A stretch of DNA of 64,000 nt from Pollutimonas sp036675275 (GTDB taxonomy: Bacteria; Pseudomonadota; Gammaproteobacteria; Burkholderiales; Burkholderiaceae_B). The position numbers were made by a program, and so were the translations under genes. The stretch spans positions 248,001 through 312,000 of the forward strand of contig JAKFFG010000006.1 of the NCBI GenBank assembly GCA_036675275.1. The letters are read 5' to 3'. Shown in pieces: positions 44,083 to 52,705 of the stretch. The notes under the pieces are model-generated. The model worked only from the letters and a program-made list of their open reading frames with translations, searched no databases and was not told where the DNA came from. Position 1 is the first letter of the stretch; the number at the start of each line of letters is the position of its first letter.

Positions 44083-45543
44083 ATGCGTCTAATCAAAAAA
44101 GCGCTCACCTTCGACGATGTGTTGTTGGTTCCCGCGTATTCCGATATATTGCCTCGCGATACATCACTTGCCACCCGCTTTACCCGCGACATCACGCTGA
44201 ATATCCCGCTGGTTTCCGCGGCAATGGATACCGTGACCGAAGCGCGCCTGGCCATCGCCATGGCGCAGGAAGGCGGCATAGGCATAGTCCACAAGAACCT
44301 CACGGCCGATCAGCAGGCGCGTGAGGTCGCCCGCGTCAAGCGCCATGAGTTCGGCATCGTGATCGATCCGGTCACCGTCACGCCCACCATGAAGGTGCGC
44401 GATGCCATCGCCTTGCAGCGCCAGCACGGCTTTTCGGGCCTGCCGGTCGTTGAGGCAGGCAAGCTGGTGGGCATCGTCACCAATCGTGACCTGCGATTCG
44501 AAGACAGACTCGATCTTCCCCTGCGCGACATCATGACGCCGCAAGATCGCCTGATCACCATGAAAGAGGGCGCAACGCTGGACGAAGCGCAGTCGCTCAT
44601 GCACAAGCACCGCCTGGAGCGCGTGCTCATCGTCAATGACAAGTTCCAGTTGCGGGGCTTGGCCACGGTCAAGGACATCGTCAAGAACACTGAACATCCC
44701 AGCGCTTCCAAAGACAGCCAGGGCCAGCTGCGCGTAGGCGCCGCGGTAGGCGTGGGCGAAGGTACCGAAGAACGTGTGGAAAAGCTGGCCAACGCAGGTG
44801 TCGACGTTATCGTGGTCGATACGGCGCACGGTCACTCGGCCGGCGTTATCGAGCGCGTGCGCTGGGTCAAGAAAAATTATCCCAAAATACAAGTCATCGG
44901 TGGAAATATTGCCACGGCCGGCGCCGCCCGGGCACTGGTTGAGGCCGGCGCCGATTGCGTAAAAGTCGGAATCGGTCCAGGTTCCATTTGTACGACGCGT
45001 ATTGTTGCCGGTGTGGGCGTGCCGCAAATAACGGCCATTGCCGACGTTGCCAAGGCGCTTGAAGGCACCGGTGTGCCACTGATCGCCGACGGCGGCATCC
45101 GTTACTCGGGTGACGTATCCAAGGCGCTGGCGGCAGGCGCTTCAGCCTGCATGATGGGTGGCATGTTCGCCGGCACCGAAGAAGCGCCGGGCGAAGTCGT
45201 CTTGTTCCAGGGCCGGTCTTATAAATCCTATCGCGGCATGGGTAGCCTGGGCGCCATGGCAGACGGTTCCGCCGATCGTTATTTTCAGGATCCCAACAAC
45301 AATGTCGACAAGCTGGTTCCCGAGGGCATAGAAGGCCGCGTTCCCTACAAAGGTAGCGTCATCGCCATCATTTATCAACTGATAGGCGGCATTCGCGCTT
45401 CCATGGGCTACTGCGGTTGCGCTTCCATCGAGGAAATGCGCACCAAGGCCGAGTTCGTTGAAATCACCTCGGCGGGAGTGCGCGAGTCGCACGTGCACGA
45501 CGTGCAAATCACCAAAGAAGCGCCCAACTATCGCGCCGAGTAA
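44083..45543 (+). CDS. guaB: Inosine-5'-monophosphate dehydrogenase
   Basis: The enzyme oxidises IMP to XMP, the first step towards GMP. The 486 residues have the barrel start ALTFDDVLLVPAYSDILP, a CBS-domain pair at about 93-205, the catalytic Cys303 in GPGSICTTRIVAGVG, and the flap/Arg region YKSYRGMGSLGAM. The ATG has a GGAG site with 7-bp spacing. Its last 16 bp overlap the convergent hydrolase gene. Confidence 0.96.
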   Translation: MRLIKKALTFDDVLLVPAYSDILPRDTSLATRFTRDITLNIPLVSAAMDTVTEARLAIAMAQEGGIGIVHKNLTADQQAREVARVKRHEFGIVIDPVTVTPTMKVRDAIALQRQHGFSGLPVVEAGKLVGIVTNRDLRFEDRLDLPLRDIMTPQDRLITMKEGATLDEAQSLMHKHRLERVLIVNDKFQLRGLATVKDIVKNTEHPSASKDSQGQLRVGAAVGVGEGTEERVEKLANAGVDVIVVDTAHGHSAGVIERVRWVKKNYPKIQVIGGNIATAGAARALVEAGADCVKVGIGPGSICTTRIVAGVGVPQITAIADVAKALEGTGVPLIADGGIRYSGDVSKALAAGASACMMGGMFAGTEEAPGEVVLFQGRSYKSYRGMGSLGAMADGSADRYFQDPNNNVDKLVPEGIEGRVPYKGSVIAIIYQLIGGIRASMGYCGCASIEEMRTKAEFVEITSAGVRESHVHDVQITKEAPNYRAE

Positions 45544-46268
45544 GCGAGTTTGTCCAGGCACTCGGCCAGCAGGCCGGGTGCTGACACCATCGCATCGTGT
45601 CCCGCCTGCAATTCTTCCCAAACCCAGTTCGTATTATTCTTGACCCATAGGCGCGAACTTTCCACGGCGGCAAAGGAAGGTTCGGTGCAATGTACGTAAG
45701 AGCAGGGTAGGCCGTTGCCGACGGGGTTATTCAACTGCAGGGCAGTTTCGTAGGTTCCCAAAGGGTGAGGAGTCAATCGCGGCTCAACAAAACCCACATC
45801 TTCGGGTTCGAACAAGCCCAGGCTGCTGGGCTTGGGCACCGGCAACGAGGGCTGTGGCTGCAGGGCGGCGAGCGCGCGCAGTTTATCCACGACATTCTGC
45901 GGCAAGGTTTCAAAGGTTGACACGCCGCTGGGCAGTATAAAGGCATCCAGGTATACCAACTGCTGCAGTCGTTCGGGCAGAAGATCGGCCACTCCTGTGA
46001 TGACCAGCCCTCCGAAGCTGTGTCCCACCAGGATCACGCGGCTTAAATCTTCCCACACCAGCACGTTGGCGATATCTTGTACGAACGTCTGCACTGTGAC
46101 GTCCGTTGTCGCCAGATGATGCCGTTCCCCGAGGCCGGTTAATGTTGGCGTATATACATCGTGCCCTTGCGCACGTAGTCGCTTGGCGACCCGCGACCAG
46201 CACCAGCCGCCGTGCCAGGCTCCGTGTACGAGAACAAATGTTGCCGGATTCAATGCGTCAACCTTCAT
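45528..46268 (-). CDS. Alpha/beta hydrolase (plant-esterase/EstC-like)
   Basis: The 246-residue hydrolase has the N-terminal FVLVHGAWHGGWCWSRVAKRL, the LTGLGERHHL stretch shared with methylesterase/hydroxynitrile-lyase-like enzymes, nucleophile Ser84 in VILVGHSFGGLVITG, and a C-terminal histidine in LQAGHDAMVSAPGLLAE. It overlaps the upstream MFS gene by 11 bp, so the two form an operon: an exporter or importer together with an esterase. The substrate is unknown. Confidence 0.86.
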   Translation of the reverse strand: MKVDALNPATFVLVHGAWHGGWCWSRVAKRLRAQGHDVYTPTLTGLGERHHLATTDVTVQTFVQDIANVLVWEDLSRVILVGHSFGGLVITGVADLLPERLQQLVYLDAFILPSGVSTFETLPQNVVDKLRALAALQPQPSLPVPKPSSLGLFEPEDVGFVEPRLTPHPLGTYETALQLNNPVGNGLPCSYVHCTEPSFAAVESSRLWVKNNTNWVWEELQAGHDAMVSAPGLLAECLDKLAYSAR

Positions 46269-47454
46269 GGACGATGCCTTCCTTCTTGTGGCCGGATTTC
46301 AGTAATAAATAACTGCTTAGCAGCAAGCCGGCTGCTCCCAATATAAGGGCCGAACCCAGTCCCGCCGAAATGTATTGATGGCTTACGCTGAAAACAATAG
46401 GCCCCGCAAGCTGCCCGGCGGCAAAAGACGCTGTCAGCGCGGCCATCAGCTTGCGCGCTTGTCCTGGGCCGGCTGCGGCTTGCGCTTCCTGCATGCCCAG
46501 CATTGTGGCCACCATGAAGGTGCCACCGACACACACGGCGGCTATGACGATTGCAAACAAGCTGGGCCAGGCTATGGGCAGCAATACGCCGGCTGCCATT
46601 ACCACCTGAGCCACAGCCCAGACGGTGCGGCGCGGGAACACGGCGGTCAGGCGGCTTGTAAGCAGCGTTGACAGCGCCGCAGCCAGGCCGAACAGCGGCC
46701 AGGCCAGGCCAAAGAGGGCGGGGTCGGCAACCAGCAATTTTGCCTGCGCAGGCAAAAAGGTGGCCGGCAAGATATATCCGAAGCCGAACAGGCCGTAGCA
46801 CAGTATTAATTTCCAGTGGTTCTTAAGAGCGGAAGGCGACGTGCCGGAAGCGGGACTGGGCTGTGCGGCCGAGGCGGCGCCCATGGGATCGGATGGCAAG
46901 CTCCATAAACTGCGCGCACCCCAGGCTCCCAGCAGGGCGGCCAAACCGAGTGCCAGCCATGCATGTGATGATGAAACGGCCGCCAGCGTCAATCCCATGC
47001 ACAATAAACCCGCCAGTGCGATGCCGCTGCCTACGCCGGCAAAGACCTGACCCGCGCGGCGCGATTGCCCGAGTGCAGCAAGACGGCCCAGGCATAGCGA
47101 CGAAGTGCTGACCAGTACCCAAGCGCTGGCGACACCGGCAATGAAGCGCCATGCCAGCCAGCTGCCCCAGCTATCGGTGATGCCCATCGCCGCGGTCGTT
47201 ACGATGACCAATGCCAGTCCGGCACGCAATTGCACAGTGGCGGGCCAAGGCACACTTGCCGCCATCAAGGCCCCAAGCAAATATCCCAGGTAATTTGCAC
47301 TGGCAAGCCAGCCTCCCTCGCTCAATCCGAGCCCGGCGTCGTGTTGCATCATGGGCAACATAGGTGTGAATGCGAACCGTCCAATGCCCATGGCAACGGC
47401 CAGCGCGATGAAACCGGAAAGAGAAAGGGTTGCAGCCGATTGCCTGGATTGCAT
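46258..47454 (-). CDS. YbfB/YjiJ family MFS transporter
   Basis: The 398-residue protein has twelve predicted helices. The N-terminal motif GIGRFAFTPMLPMMQHDAGL is the hallmark of the YbfB/YjiJ subfamily. The second half begins with WKLILCYGLFGFGYILPATF, equally typical. Substrate not known. It is the first gene of a two-gene operon with the esterase at 45528 and is divergent from guaA with 108 bp between start codons. Confidence 0.88.
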   Translation of the reverse strand: MQSRQSAATLSLSGFIALAVAMGIGRFAFTPMLPMMQHDAGLGLSEGGWLASANYLGYLLGALMAASVPWPATVQLRAGLALVIVTTAAMGITDSWGSWLAWRFIAGVASAWVLVSTSSLCLGRLAALGQSRRAGQVFAGVGSGIALAGLLCMGLTLAAVSSSHAWLALGLAALLGAWGARSLWSLPSDPMGAASAAQPSPASGTSPSALKNHWKLILCYGLFGFGYILPATFLPAQAKLLVADPALFGLAWPLFGLAAALSTLLTSRLTAVFPRRTVWAVAQVVMAAGVLLPIAWPSLFAIVIAAVCVGGTFMVATMLGMQEAQAAAGPGQARKLMAALTASFAAGQLAGPIVFSVSHQYISAGLGSALILGAAGLLLSSYLLLKSGHKKEGIVHEG

Positions 47455-47562
47455 GGAGACTCCTTGTTACACCGAACTGTAGCCGTATTCGGCGATATCT
47501 TCCAGCGTAACCCTGCTCAATACGTTACATTAACGCCTTGCTTTCTTTTTTCTTTTTCTGCC

Positions 47563-49149
47563 ATGCACCAGCGCATTCTTATCCTCGATTACGGCTCACA
47601 AGTCACTCAACTTATCGCTCGCCGCGTACGCGAAGCCGGTGTCTACTGCGAAATTCACCCAGGTGACGTCGACAATGCCTTCATCGAATCGCTGGACGGT
47701 CTTAAAGGCATCATTCTGTCGGGCAGCCACGCTTCGGCCTACCACGAAGAATCGCTGAAGGTTCCGAGCAAGGTGTTTGAAGCCGGCGTGCCGGTTCTGG
47801 GCATCTGCTACGGCATGCAATCCATGGCGGCCCAGCTGGGCGGCAAGGTGGAATGGTCGGACCATCGCGAGTTCGGCTATGCCGAAGTGCGTGCCCATGG
47901 CCACACCAAGTTGCTCGACGGTTTGCAGGATTTCATGACGACCGAAGGCCATGGCATGCTCAAGGTATGGATGAGCCACGGCGATAAGGTTACCGCGCTA
48001 CCGCCGGGCTTCACGCTCATGGCGTCCACGCCATCGTGCCCGGTTGCCGGCATGGCCGATGAAGAACGCGGTTTCTACGGCCTGCAATTCCATCCCGAAG
48101 TCACTCACACAACTCAAGGCGAAGCCATACTGGCCCGCTTCGTGACCGAGATCTGTGGCTGCGATCGCGACTGGAACATGCCCGACTATGTGGAAGAGGC
48201 GGTAGCCAACATCCGGGCGCAGGTCGGCACTGAAGAAGTCATCCTGGGCCTGTCGGGCGGGGTCGACTCTTCCGTTGCGGCAGCCCTGATCCACAAAGCC
48301 ATAGGCGATCAGCTCACCTGCGTATTCGTCGATCATGGCCTGTTGCGCCTGAACGAGGGCAAGCAGGTCATGGAAACCTTCGCCGATCATTTCGGCATCA
48401 AGGTCATTCATGTCGACGCCACTGAACAGTTCATGGGCAAGCTGGCGGGCGTGTCCGATCCAGAAGCCAAGCGCAAAATCATCGGCCGCGAGTTCGTCGA
48501 AGTCTTCCAGTCTGAGGCGGGTAAGCTGTCCAACGCGCGATGGCTGGCGCAAGGTACGATTTATCCCGATGTCATCGAATCGGCCGGCGGCAAGACCGGC
48601 AAGGCAGTCGCCATCAAGTCGCATCACAATGTGGGTGGCTTGCCCGATACGCTGAACATGAAACTGCTTGAACCCTTGCGCGAATTGTTCAAAGACGAAG
48701 TACGCAAGCTGGGCGTGGCGCTGGGCCTGCCGCCGCCCATGGTTTATCGCCACCCATTCCCGGGCCCCGGCCTGGGCGTGCGCATACTGGGCGAAGTCAA
48801 GCACGAATTCGCCGACCTTCTGCGTTCGGCAGACGCCATCTTCATCGAAGAATTGCGCAAGACCATCGACCCCATCAGCGGGAAAAGCTGGTACGACCTG
48901 ACTTCACAGGCTTTCGCCGTATTCCTGCCGGTGAAATCGGTCGGCGTGATGGGCGACGGTCGCACCTACGATTACGTCGTGGCGCTGCGCGCGGTGCAGA
49001 CATCCGACTTCATGACGGCCGATTGGGCTGAACTGCCGTATGCGTTGTTGAAGAAGGTGTCTTCGCGCATCATTAATGAGGTGCGGGGCATCAATCGGGT
49101 GACTTACGATGTTTCGAGCAAGCCGCCGGCTACGATTGAGTGGGAGTGA
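47563..49149 (+). CDS. guaA: GMP synthase (glutamine-hydrolysing)
   Basis: The enzyme aminates XMP to GMP. The 528 residues contain the class I glutaminase with Cys82 in VLGICYGMQSM and His in GLQFHPEVTHT, the ATP-pyrophosphatase P-loop LGLSGGVDSSVAAALI, and the C-terminal dimerisation domain ending PPATIEWE. ATG at 47563 matches the family start (MHQRILILDYGSQ). It is preceded by a T/C-only tract with no visible ribosome binding site. The gene is intact to the stop codon. Its 3' end is a known insertion site for integrative elements, which fits the accessory genes that follow. Confidence 0.95.
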   Translation: MHQRILILDYGSQVTQLIARRVREAGVYCEIHPGDVDNAFIESLDGLKGIILSGSHASAYHEESLKVPSKVFEAGVPVLGICYGMQSMAAQLGGKVEWSDHREFGYAEVRAHGHTKLLDGLQDFMTTEGHGMLKVWMSHGDKVTALPPGFTLMASTPSCPVAGMADEERGFYGLQFHPEVTHTTQGEAILARFVTEICGCDRDWNMPDYVEEAVANIRAQVGTEEVILGLSGGVDSSVAAALIHKAIGDQLTCVFVDHGLLRLNEGKQVMETFADHFGIKVIHVDATEQFMGKLAGVSDPEAKRKIIGREFVEVFQSEAGKLSNARWLAQGTIYPDVIESAGGKTGKAVAIKSHHNVGGLPDTLNMKLLEPLRELFKDEVRKLGVALGLPPPMVYRHPFPGPGLGVRILGEVKHEFADLLRSADAIFIEELRKTIDPISGKSWYDLTSQAFAVFLPVKSVGVMGDGRTYDYVVALRAVQTSDFMTADWAELPYALLKKVSSRIINEVRGINRVTYDVSSKPPATIEWE

Positions 49150-49195
49150 TCCCGCGTCTGGCACGGCCAGGCACCTGATGGCATAGGAACCCGAT

Positions 49196-49220
49196 AAGCC
49201 CGCGCCATTGCGGGCTTTTT
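49196..49220 (+). terminator. Intrinsic terminator after guaA
   Basis: AAGCCCGC (49196-49203) pairs with GCGGGCTT (49210-49217) around a 6-base loop and runs into five T. It is a textbook Rho-independent terminator 47 bp after the guaA stop. Confidence 0.88.
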
Positions 49221-49356
49221 CGTATTTCCGTCTGGCAGGTTCTGGCAGCCGAAGGAAGCGTCAAACTGAACAGGAACAGCGCGAGGCGCATTTGCATGGG
49301 TAAGTGGATGCTAACAACGCGAAACGTCAGAGCTAGAAGAGGGTGGCGTTTGATGC

Positions 49357-49393
49357 TTGTATGCGTGACTGCATGATCCTATAATTGCAGTCA
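49357..49393 (+). promoter_or_regulatory. fitAB promoter with overlapping operator
   Basis: TTGTAT (49357-49362) and TATAAT (49380-49385) at 17-bp spacing form a strong promoter. A perfect inverted repeat, TGACTGCA (49366-49373) and TGCAGTCA (49386-49393) with a 12-base centre, straddles the -10. This is the expected layout for autorepression by a FitA-FitB complex. Confidence 0.75.
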
Positions 49394-49420
49394 TAGACAG
49401 CAAACTGGATGATTTGAATT

Positions 49421-49675
49421 ATGGCGATCCTGACTGTAAGAAATGTGCCGGATGACGTGCATCGTGCTTTGCGTGTGCGAGCAGCCGAGCATGGCCGCAG
49501 CACGGAAGCCGAGGTGCGGGAGATTCTCGCGGCAGCGGTCAAGCCAGAGAAGCGTGTGCGTGTAGGGGAGGCCCTGGCTGCCATCGGCCGCAAGATCGGC
49601 CTTACCAATGAAGACTTCGCCGTCTTCGAGAGTGTGCGCGATAAGGCTCCAGCCAAACCCTTGAGTTTCGACTAA
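49421..49675 (+). CDS. FitA-like ribbon-helix-helix antitoxin
   Basis: The 84-residue protein begins with the FitA-type ribbon strand AILTVRNVPDDVHRALRVRA followed by EHGRSTEAEVREILAAAV, a ribbon-helix-helix DNA-binding fold. The C-terminal KIGLTNEDFAVFESVRD would wrap the toxin. It precedes the PIN toxin gene with no gap (stop TAA directly followed by ATG), and its operator lies upstream. Confidence 0.9.
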   Translation: MAILTVRNVPDDVHRALRVRAAEHGRSTEAEVREILAAAVKPEKRVRVGEALAAIGRKIGLTNEDFAVFESVRDKAPAKPLSFD

Positions 49676-50095
49676 ATGATCGTCCTGGACACCAATGTCG
49701 TTTCCGAGGCGATGAAACCGGAACCGGACGCTACCGTGAGAGCTTGGCTGAACGAGCAGGCGGCGGAAACCTTGTATCTATCCAGCGTCACGTTGGCCGA
49801 ACTGCTGTTTGGCATTCGGGCGCTGCCGGCAGGAAAGCGCAAGGACTTGCTCGATCGTGCCCTGAACGAATTGCTGGAGCTGTTCAAAGACAGGGTGCTG
49901 CCATTCGACACAGACGCAGCACGTCACTACGCTGACTTGGCCGTGACGGCCAGGAATGGGGGGCGTGGCTTCCCGACGCCAGACGGCTACATTGCGGCTG
50001 TCGCGGCATCGCGTGGCTTCATCGTGGCATCACGTGATACATCGCCCTATGAAGCGGCAGGCGTGACTGTCATCAATCCTTGGAAGGAGGTATAG
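49676..50095 (+). CDS. FitB/VapC-type PIN domain toxin
   Basis: This is a 139-residue PIN-domain ribonuclease with acidic residues at MIVLDTNVVSE (Asp5), LAELLFGIRALP (Glu), and FDTDAARHYADL plus TPDGYIAAVAASRG, the usual metal-binding set. It probably cleaves tRNA or mRNA when freed from its antitoxin. The motifs look intact, so the module may be functional. It marks the start of the accessory stretch after guaA. Confidence 0.9.
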   Translation: MIVLDTNVVSEAMKPEPDATVRAWLNEQAAETLYLSSVTLAELLFGIRALPAGKRKDLLDRALNELLELFKDRVLPFDTDAARHYADLAVTARNGGRGFPTPDGYIAAVAASRGFIVASRDTSPYEAAGVTVINPWKEV

Positions 50096-50265
50096 GTACT
50101 GGGAGACCCCGTAAGGGCCAAGAACAGAATCACCGAAGTCCAGGCCTTGATGCTCAGGGCGATACCGATCTGCTAGTGGCGTAGCTCTTCGATGAAACCT
50201 TACCATGGACAAGCGCGAGCTTGGTCGAGGCACTGCCTTTCTTTCATCGAATGGAGATTGCGACC

Positions 50266-50639
50266 ATGAAGCACGTCCGTTTTTTAGCGGCTAAAACCGC
50301 GCTCGCCGCCGTCCTGCTGGCAGCATCATCACATCGACACACGCCGGCATACCCGTCATAGACGGCGGGAGCCTGGCGCAGAACGTCATGACAGCCATCG
50401 AGTCGGCGGCGTAGACGCTCAAGCAGATCGAGCAATAACAGACCCGGCTTCAGCAGTACGAAAACCAGCTCCAGAATACGGTCGCGCCAGCGGCCTATAT
50501 CTGGGATCAGGCGCAGTCCACCATCAACGGGCTGATGAGTGCCGTCAACACGTTGGACTACTACAGGAACCAGCTCGGTAGCGTCGATGCGTACCCGGGC
50601 AAGTTCCAGGACGTGGCTTACTACCGTGGTTCGCCGTGA
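50266..50639 (+). pseudogene. trbJ: Decayed trbJ (conjugative transfer protein)
   Basis: Read with one frameshift (near 50330-50345), the sequence gives a TrbJ-type product: signal MKHVRFLAAKTALAAVLLAA, then IPVIDGGSLAQNVMTAIES, QYENQLQNTVAPAAYIWDQA and LGSVDA...GKFQDVAYYRGSP. In-frame stops interrupt it (TAG at 50412, TAA at 50436, TGA at 50637), each one substitution from a coding triplet. Upstream, 50150-50265 translates in part to a TrbE-like tail (SLVEALPFFHRMEIAT), low confidence. The rest of the transfer operon is missing. Confidence 0.75.
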
Positions 50640-50739
50640 TTCTCGGCCGCTGCGTGCTCGGTAACACCCTCGGGCATCGTGGATATCGGTTTCATGGTTC
50701 TGAAAGCAGGCCCTTGGAAACTCGTCGGTCTGGTCGCCC

Positions 50740-50925
50740 GTGGATAGCTTCATTGGTGTGGCTCTGAGCATCGGCATTCTTGTCCTGCTGGCCGTCATCA
50801 CCGTCAATATGCTGCTGTTGCTGGTGTCGGGCTGGCTGCTGATGTATGCCGGCATTTTCATTCTCGGCTTCGGCGGATCACGGTGGACTTCTGACATGGC
50901 GATCAACTACTACAAGACCGTGCTG
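50740..50925 (+). pseudogene. trbL: trbL internal fragment
   Basis: The frame encodes LLLLVSGWLLMYAGIFILGF and GGSRWTSDMAINYYKTVL, a membrane stretch characteristic of P-type TrbL. Similarity stops after the KTVL residues; the following 40 codons to the stop at 51066 do not resemble TrbL and probably result from a deletion junction. Start and end of a normal gene are missing. Confidence 0.7.
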
Positions 50926-51099
50926 GCCGTGGTCGTGCCAATCATGTCCCGCCAGGAGCCGCGTTTCGCGCTCAACTCGATACCGATGTCGGAACCAGAA
51001 TCTCATCTTACGGTGATCTCGCTCAGGCAGTCTGGCGAGTGTCGTATTGCACATTGGTGCCAATAAAGCGGACGTATATGCTTGCATAGTCCCGACAGT

Positions 51100-51771
51100 T
51101 CAACCCTCTTGCTCGGCGACAATCCTGGCTTCCGCCAACTCATACGCGATGGTGGCGTCGACGCGACCGATCTCCAACATCAGATCGCGCACATTAGTGC
51201 CGGCGATGCGGACGTGCTCAAGTAGGGCGCGTGACTGGCGAGCTGCCTCTTGCAGCGAGGCGCCGTCTGTGCTCTCGTCCAGAAGCAGCTTCAAGTTGGC
51301 TTCGATGCTGCGGATCTTGCCGGAGACAAATTCCGGGCCAGTGTGAGCGAACTCTACTAAGCGGTTCATGAAATGGGTGACGGCTGGTGCCATTGTCGCC
51401 ATCTCGCGCACGCCCAACCGGTCCACGCGGATCCATCCCGCGTCGCGCAGGCGGTTGAAGACCATGATGGCTCGGATGGCCAGCGGCGTGGCTGGCGTCA
51501 CGTCATCGCCATCCGGAGCCCAGTCCTGGTACTGGAGTTCCTCGGCTATGTCGGCCGTGATCTCGCGCATAAGGAAGCCGGTGCTAGGCGGCAACGGGGC
51601 CTCGGGCCCGAAGCGTTTGGCGTGCAGCGCGCACAGCAGTGACCAATATTGAAAGCGATTGGCTGAGGCCAGGGGCGCGAAAAGACGGTCGGGCAGGCGT
51701 TTGAAGAGCGGTGGAAAGCGCTCGGCCACTTTCTCTTGGCGAATTTGGTCTGTCAGGTCATGAACAGCCAT
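51100..51771 (-). CDS. Truncated JetA-like (Wadjet) protein
   Basis: The 223 residues resemble the N-terminal half of JetA, the MukF/kleisin-like subunit of the Wadjet plasmid-defence condensin: FKRLPDRLFAPLASANRFQY, then MVFNRLRDAGWIRVDRLGVRE and FAHTGPEFVSGKIRSIEANL. JetA proteins are usually about twice as long; here the frame ends soon after DATIAYELAEARIVAEQEG, where the match is lost. The start is sound: GAGGAG lies 8 bp before ATG at 51771. jetB, jetC and jetD are absent, so it cannot form a defence complex alone. It points towards the trb remnants and ends at the same junction. Confidence 0.68.
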   Translation of the reverse strand: MAVHDLTDQIRQEKVAERFPPLFKRLPDRLFAPLASANRFQYWSLLCALHAKRFGPEAPLPPSTGFLMREITADIAEELQYQDWAPDGDDVTPATPLAIRAIMVFNRLRDAGWIRVDRLGVREMATMAPAVTHFMNRLVEFAHTGPEFVSGKIRSIEANLKLLLDESTDGASLQEAARQSRALLEHVRIAGTNVRDLMLEIGRVDATIAYELAEARIVAEQEG

Positions 51772-52146
51772 TGCCGGCACTCCTCTGTGTGTTCAACCGC
51801 CCGCTGATATCCGGGGAGAACCTGTCGACTTACGCGCCCGGTGCCGCCATGACTCCCGGAAGGCGCTAAGCCACTTACTGGTCCGTATAGCGCTCAGCCC
51901 ATACCCTGAGATGAGCGTAATATGATATGAAAAGACATACGGCATGTAAACTCGTACGTAGACGGAAGAGTGCAATATTACGCATGAAATTTCTGCGAAG
52001 AATCAAACGCGTCTGTAGTCGCTCCATCTACGTTTGGGCCCTCCGAGGGACCACAGCTCATCTTGCGGAGGAGGTGCACATGGGTCGTATCTGTCGGCGC
52101 AAACACGGCTAAAGCTACGTTCCTACCTGACCGCGCGGGTTGTTCC
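51772..52146. other. Gene-free interval upstream of the JetA-like gene
   Basis: No convincing gene was found. The + strand holds a perfect ribosome binding site GGAGGAGGT at about 52069 before a ten-codon frame (52081-52112, MGRICRRKHG), which may be a vestige or leader peptide. A GGGCCCTC/GAGGGACC hairpin lies just before it. AT-richer sequence at 51910-51990 may contain promoters. Confidence 0.35.
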
Positions 52147-52533
52147 TTACCTGAAACCCCAAACGCCGCCCCAGGGGCCGAAATCAAAGGCATCATCTGC
52201 CATCGTGGCTGTCATTTGCTGTTCGTCAGCCAGGTTCTTCTGGAATACCATTTGACTATATTTGGAATACGCGGCCTGATTGCCGGAGTAAACGCACTGG
52301 CAAACAACAGGGTCAGCATACAGGTAGACCACTTGGTTGCCTTGATTCTGTTGAACGAATTTATTGGGCGGCAGATTTTTCAGTGAGGCTTGTTGTTCAG
52401 GAGACGTTGCTGGCTTTGGCACAAATCCGGCAGCCGACAGGAGGTCTTCCTTTCCTGAAATCACCTGTGACGGTGACTGGCAACCCACCAGGAACATTCC
52501 CAGGAACATAGCAGCGGTCATACGAATTTTCAT
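52147..52533 (-). CDS. Putative lipoprotein
   Basis: The 128-residue product has a lipoprotein signal: MKIRMTAAMFLGMFLVGC with lipobox LVGC/Q at residue 18. The mature part contains NKFVQQNQGNQVVYLYADPV, CQCVYSGNQAAY and a Gly/Trp/Phe end (FGPWGGVWGFR). ATG at 52533 has the site GGAGGGAAG. Similar short lipoproteins of unknown role occur in Burkholderiales. It is the first gene to the right of the accessory segment that looks native. Confidence 0.78.
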   Translation of the reverse strand: MKIRMTAAMFLGMFLVGCQSPSQVISGKEDLLSAAGFVPKPATSPEQQASLKNLPPNKFVQQNQGNQVVYLYADPVVCQCVYSGNQAAYSKYSQMVFQKNLADEQQMTATMADDAFDFGPWGGVWGFR

Positions 52534-52705
52534 TCTTCCCTCCAAAAGATGCTTCATTGTTTATACACGGCACAGCAAATTGCACCGAATATACACTGAA
52601 CATATTCAACTGTCGGTGAATTCTGGCCGTTACAGAGATTTAGCTGATCGTCGCTGCAACCGCAAGCGCTTGCTTGCGTAGAGGTTGATGCCGATCTTTT
52701 TTCTT

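Noticed and set aside
50244..50906. 220-codon - strand frame over the trb remnants
   Set aside because: The + strand reads as recognisable TrbJ and TrbL segments, while the - product matches nothing; it is open only because the GC-rich antisense lacks stops.
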